Of a stretch of DNA of 64,000 nt, positions 61,533 to 64,000 are shown one piece after another. Under the pieces are notes generated by a model. The model did no database searches, was not told the DNA's origin, and worked only from the letters and a program-made list of their open reading frames with translations. Source of the stretch: DATKHR01 sp035939575. Its GTDB lineage: Bacteria > Acidobacteriota > Vicinamibacteria > Vicinamibacterales > CAVVIG01. The stretch covers positions 4,747 to 68,746 of the forward strand of contig DASZFS010000507.1 of the NCBI GenBank assembly GCA_035939575.1, given 5' to 3'. Every line of letters starts with the position of its first letter. Position 1 is the stretch's first letter. Both the position numbers and the translations under genes were made by a program.

Positions 61533-62224
61533 GGCCGAAGTGCCGCGAGAAAGAACGCCGCGAGTTGATCGCGGCGCCGGTCGATGAACTGGTCGAAGGC
61601 GCGCAGGTCCAGGCCGAGCAGCGCCATGATCATGGGCCGCGCCGCAAACGGGAAGATGCACAGCGACACGAGATTGACGATGAACTGGTCCGGCTCGATG
61701 GCGCGGAGCGCTCCCGCCCGCGCGCCCGCCTCCAGCTGCCGCCGCAACGTCGTGACGAGCTTCGGGCGCACGTCCTCCGGCGTCAAGCCGGTCAGCGCCC
61801 CGACGAGTTGGCGGACCCGCTCGGGGTGATGGTGGAGCTCGCTGATGATGTAGCCCGGCAGGTACGGTGCCTTCCGCAGCTCATCGATCTCCAGGTGCAC
61901 GACGCGGACCACCTTCTCCTCGAGCGGCGCGTCGGACGCCATCACCTCGAACACCCGCGGCAGCAGTTGACCCGCCGCGCGGCGAAAGACGGCTTCCGAC
62001 AGGCGGTCCTTCGTGCGGAAGTAGTAGTGGAGCAGCGCTTGATTCGCGCCGGCTTCCGCCGCGATGTCCTGCATGCGCGCGCCAGCGGTGCCGTGCCGCA
62101 GGAAGACGGCGTGCGCCGCGTCGAGAATGCGCTGCTCGGTGTCGCGGTCCAGGCCATCGGCCGGCGCCGGTCGCGCACCCCGCCGCGGGCGCGCGTTCTT
62201 CCTCGACTTGATTAACTGACTCAT
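61529..62224 (-). CDS. TetR family transcriptional regulator of the efflux operon
   Basis: 231 residues. A basic N-terminal arm precedes the helix-turn-helix (TEQRILDAAHAVFLRHGTAGARMQDIAAEAGANQALLHYYFRTKDRLSEAVFRRA), a textbook TetR DNA-binding domain. The C-terminal ligand domain has no family I can name. The gene is first in the efflux operon and its product is expected to repress it until a substrate binds. A palindrome of TTAACTGT type (62225-62240) covers the predicted transcription start and abuts the ATG, giving a straightforward autoregulation site. E. coli CecR has the same position relative to ybhG, but I would not transfer the name. Confidence 0.92.
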   Translation of the reverse strand: MSQLIKSRKNARPRRGARPAPADGLDRDTEQRILDAAHAVFLRHGTAGARMQDIAAEAGANQALLHYYFRTKDRLSEAVFRRAAGQLLPRVFEVMASDAPLEEKVVRVVHLEIDELRKAPYLPGYIISELHHHPERVRQLVGALTGLTPEDVRPKLVTTLRRQLEAGARAGALRAIEPDQFIVNLVSLCIFPFAARPMIMALLGLDLRAFDQFIDRRRDQLAAFFLAALRP

Positions 62225-62240
62225 TTAACTGTCCAATTAA
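62213..62240. promoter_or_regulatory. Candidate TetR operator
   Basis: A 16-bp imperfect palindrome TTAACTGTCCAATTAA (62225-62240) abuts the TetR start codon. A second TTAACTG lies 12 bp away at 62213-62219. On the minus strand a TACTCT -10-like box (62244-62249) places the transcription start within the palindrome. Confidence 0.5.
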
Positions 62241-62342
62241 CCGAGAGTATGCCCCAGTCCGGCCCGGTCTGGCAAGCCTTCAGATTTTTACAAGACAGAC
62301 CGGACGCCTTCTGCGACAGTTGCCACGATCCGGTGACCGTAG

Positions 62343-62384
62343 AACCTAGAACTTAGAACTCAACACTCAACACTCAACACTCAA
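62343..62384. repeat. Heptamer array (ACTTAGA/ACTCAAC) abutting a start codon
   Basis: Consecutive heptamers ACCTAGA, ACTTAGA and ACTCAAC x3, then ACTCAA, run directly into the ATG at 62385. They occupy the place of a Shine-Dalgarno. Confidence 0.75.
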
Positions 62385-64000
62385 ATGATTGAGTCGCTTC
62401 GCGCGCGCAACGAGTGGAAGTTCGCCGGGGCCCTGGTAAAGGCCGACCGCGCCCTGGCGGTCGCCTGGTGGACCGCGCTCGTCTTGCGCGGCTTCCTGCC
62501 CGCGCTCCTCGCCGTCGCGATGGGCGGGCTCGTCGGCGCGGTCCAGCGCGGCGATCCACTCGCGATGCCGCTCGCGCTCGTCGCCGTGGTGTTCGTGCCG
62601 CTGCAGGTGCTCGCGCCCATCCATCAGGCCATCGGTGCCAATCTGGGCAGCCGCACGGCCGCCTGGCTCTACGACCAGCTCGCGACGGCGTGCGTCAGGC
62701 CGCCCGGCATGGGCCACCTGGAAAGCCCCAGGCTGACGAGCGATCTCACGATGGCGCGGGATTTCGACCTGGGCATCACCGGTCCGCCGATGGCGTTTTC
62801 AATGGACTTCATCGCCTCGGGCCTCGTCGAGATGCTCGCGGGCCTGTCGTGCGCGCTGCTGCTCGCAGGCTACGCGTGGTGGGCGCCGCTCGTGCTCGCG
62901 GGGGCCTGGCTCGGCACACACTGGCTGCTGCGCGAGAGCGGCGTGTGGCGCGACCGGAACACCGAGGAAGTCCGCGACGCGCAGCGGCACGCGGACTATG
63001 CCTTCCGCCTGGCCGTGGATCCGCCCGCCGCCAAGGAGCTCCGCTTGTTCGGCCTCTCCGCGTGGACGGTCGATCGATTCCGCTCGCGGCGCCGCCGGCT
63101 CTTCGAGCTGCGTTGGCAGGCCACGCGCCTGCGCGAGCGACCGGTCCTCTGGAGCCTCGCGCTCGTGCTCGCCGCAAACGTCGTCGTTTTCTGGTCGATC
63201 GCGGGCGCGGCGACCAGCGGCGTCCTGCCGCTGGATCGCGTCGTGACCTACGCGACCGCCGCCGTGACGACGAGCATGATCGCATTCGGCGGCCTCTCCT
63301 GGGCGCTCGACGGCGCGGCAGCGCCCGCCGCCGCGGTCCTGCGCCTGCAACAGGACATGGATCCGCCAGGGGCGCTCGCGCGCGGTCATCGCCCCGCAGC
63401 CCACGCCCCGGCGCGCGAGATCCGCTTTCGCGAGGTGACCTTCGCGTATCCCGGCGGCGAACCCGTCCTCGATCATCTGGATCTGACGATCCCCGCCGGG
63501 TCGTCCCTCGCCATCGTCGGGCAGAACGGCGCCGGGAAGACGACGTTGGCCAAGCTGCTGTGCCGCTTGTACGACCCGCAGCACGGCGCCATCGAGATCG
63601 ACGGCGTCGACCTCCGCGAGATCGATCTCGACGCCTGGCGCACCCGCGTCACGGCCGTCTTCCAGGACTTCGTCCGGTTCGAGCTCCCCCTCCGCGATAA
63701 CGTGGCGCCGGCCGGTGCATCCGATGACGTCATCGTCGACGCCCTGCGGGAGGCAGGCGCAGCCGACCTGGCGGCGCTCGGCACGATCCTGGCCCGGGGG
63801 TACGAGGGCGGGACGGATCTTTCCGGCGGGCAGTGGCAGCGCATCGCGCTCGCGCGCGCGATGTGCGCGGTGCGGATGGGCGCCGGAGTCGTGCTGCTCG
63901 ACGAGCCCACCGCGCAACTCGACGTGCGGGGCGAGGCGGAGATCTTCGATCGCGTCCTCACCGCGACCCGCCACACGACGACAATTCTCATCTCCCATCG
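62385..64000 (+). CDS. ABC exporter, fused permease-ATPase (3' truncated by window edge)
   Basis: The frame from the ATG at 62385 stays open to the last base (538 codons), so the stop lies outside the window. Residues 1-330 form a six-helix exporter-type permease (LAVAWWTALVLRGFLPALLAVAMGGLV, FIASGLVEMLAGLSCALLLAGYAWW). The ATPase domain has Walker A VGQNGAGKTTLAKLL, Q-loop TAVFQDFVRFE, signature TDLSGGQWQRIALARAM, Walker B VVLLDEPTAQLD and switch His in ILISHR. Such half-exporters act as homo- or heterodimers to extrude lipids, drugs or peptides. The gene is divergent from the TetR-efflux operon; the heptamer array abuts its start, and no Shine-Dalgarno is visible. Confidence 0.9.
   Translation, partial: MIESLRARNEWKFAGALVKADRALAVAWWTALVLRGFLPALLAVAMGGLVGAVQRGDPLAMPLALVAVVFVPLQVLAPIHQAIGANLGSRTAAWLYDQLATACVRPPGMGHLESPRLTSDLTMARDFDLGITGPPMAFSMDFIASGLVEMLAGLSCALLLAGYAWWAPLVLAGAWLGTHWLLRESGVWRDRNTEEVRDAQRHADYAFRLAVDPPAAKELRLFGLSAWTVDRFRSRRRRLFELRWQATRLRERPVLWSLALVLAANVVVFWSIAGAATSGVLPLDRVVTYATAAVTTSMIAFGGLSWALDGAAAPAAAVLRLQQDMDPPGALARGHRPAAHAPAREIRFREVTFAYPGGEPVLDHLDLTIPAGSSLAIVGQNGAGKTTLAKLLCRLYDPQHGAIEIDGVDLREIDLDAWRTRVTAVFQDFVRFELPLRDNVAPAGASDDVIVDALREAGAADLAALGTILARGYEGGTDLSGGQWQRIALARAMCAVRMGAGVVLLDEPTAQLDVRGEAEIFDRVLTATRHTTTILISH

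Noticed and set aside
61565..62215. Open frame on the plus strand opposite the TetR gene
   Set aside because: Its translation lacks any fold signature, while the TetR helix-turn-helix on the other strand is unambiguous.

Overview
This is a GC-rich chromosomal window (my impression is roughly two thirds G+C). It is densely coding on both strands, with 49 intact or window-truncated genes and three decayed gene remnants. I saw no rRNA, tRNA, CRISPR array, phage block or transposase. The gene repertoire points to an Acidobacteriota, most likely a Vicinamibacteria-type soil bacterium. Supporting features are a large ADOP/MacB-FtsX permease without its own ATPase, an ECF sigma factor paired with a Ser/Thr kinase-TPR protein, a TonB receptor with an N-terminal carboxypeptidase-regulatory domain, PD40 propeller proteins, and DUF4331, DUF4159 and DUF2914 proteins. 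The taxonomic placement is inference.

Layout. 1-2461: the tail of an NTF2-like protein, a truncated dihydrofolate-reductase-like remnant, a CapA-like phosphoesterase and a phosphonatase-like HAD hydrolase. 2670-5744: a translationally coupled phospholipid operon (lipoprotein, CDP-alcohol phosphatidyltransferase, PlsC, CdsA). 5786-16804: ADOP permease, DinB protein, ACT protein, a two-domain lipoprotein, the ECF sigma/kinase pair, two small envelope proteins and an APC permease. 16851-19704: two divergent PD40 propeller genes that appear to share a 43-bp region with back-to-back leaderless promoters. 19819-25171: a five-gene catabolic operon (creatininase family, ketopantoate reductase-like, SDR, M20 dipeptidase, APC permease), followed by a YdeI gene bracketed by an exact 22-bp direct repeat. 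25886-36737: DUF4159, spermidine-synthase-like, TPR-DUF2914, two decayed genes, DUF4331, TPR, a CBS-GGDEF-EAL c-di-GMP enzyme and an NHL propeller. 36992-46989: TonB receptor, histidine phosphatase, two paralogous large secreted proteins and an SPFH protein.

47086-54891 holds a split, convergent NHEJ-type pair (LigD polymerase domain and ATP-dependent ligase overlapping tail to tail by 56 bp). The ligase is the last gene of a tightly overlapped operon: a response regulator fused to a thioredoxin-reductase-like flavoprotein, a cation/proton antiporter with TrkA domains and a C-terminal UBP zinc finger, then a cyclic-nucleotide-domain histidine kinase. This looks like a redox-sensing ion-transport module and is the strongest candidate for an undescribed system. 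55043-62224 is a complete TetR-controlled tripartite ABC-2 efflux operon (TolC, HlyD, two ATPases, two permeases) that resembles the E. coli ybh operon with YbhF split in two. An ABC exporter runs off the right edge.

Non-coding structure is unusually rich. It includes heptamer ACTNNNN arrays at three intergenic sites, a dispersed composite intergenic repeat (26.7, 35.5 and 55.0 kb), a 34-bp-arm hairpin at 36.9 kb, a G-rich palindromic element that has entered reading frames, and a set of genes whose start codons sit 5 to 6 nt after a -10 box.
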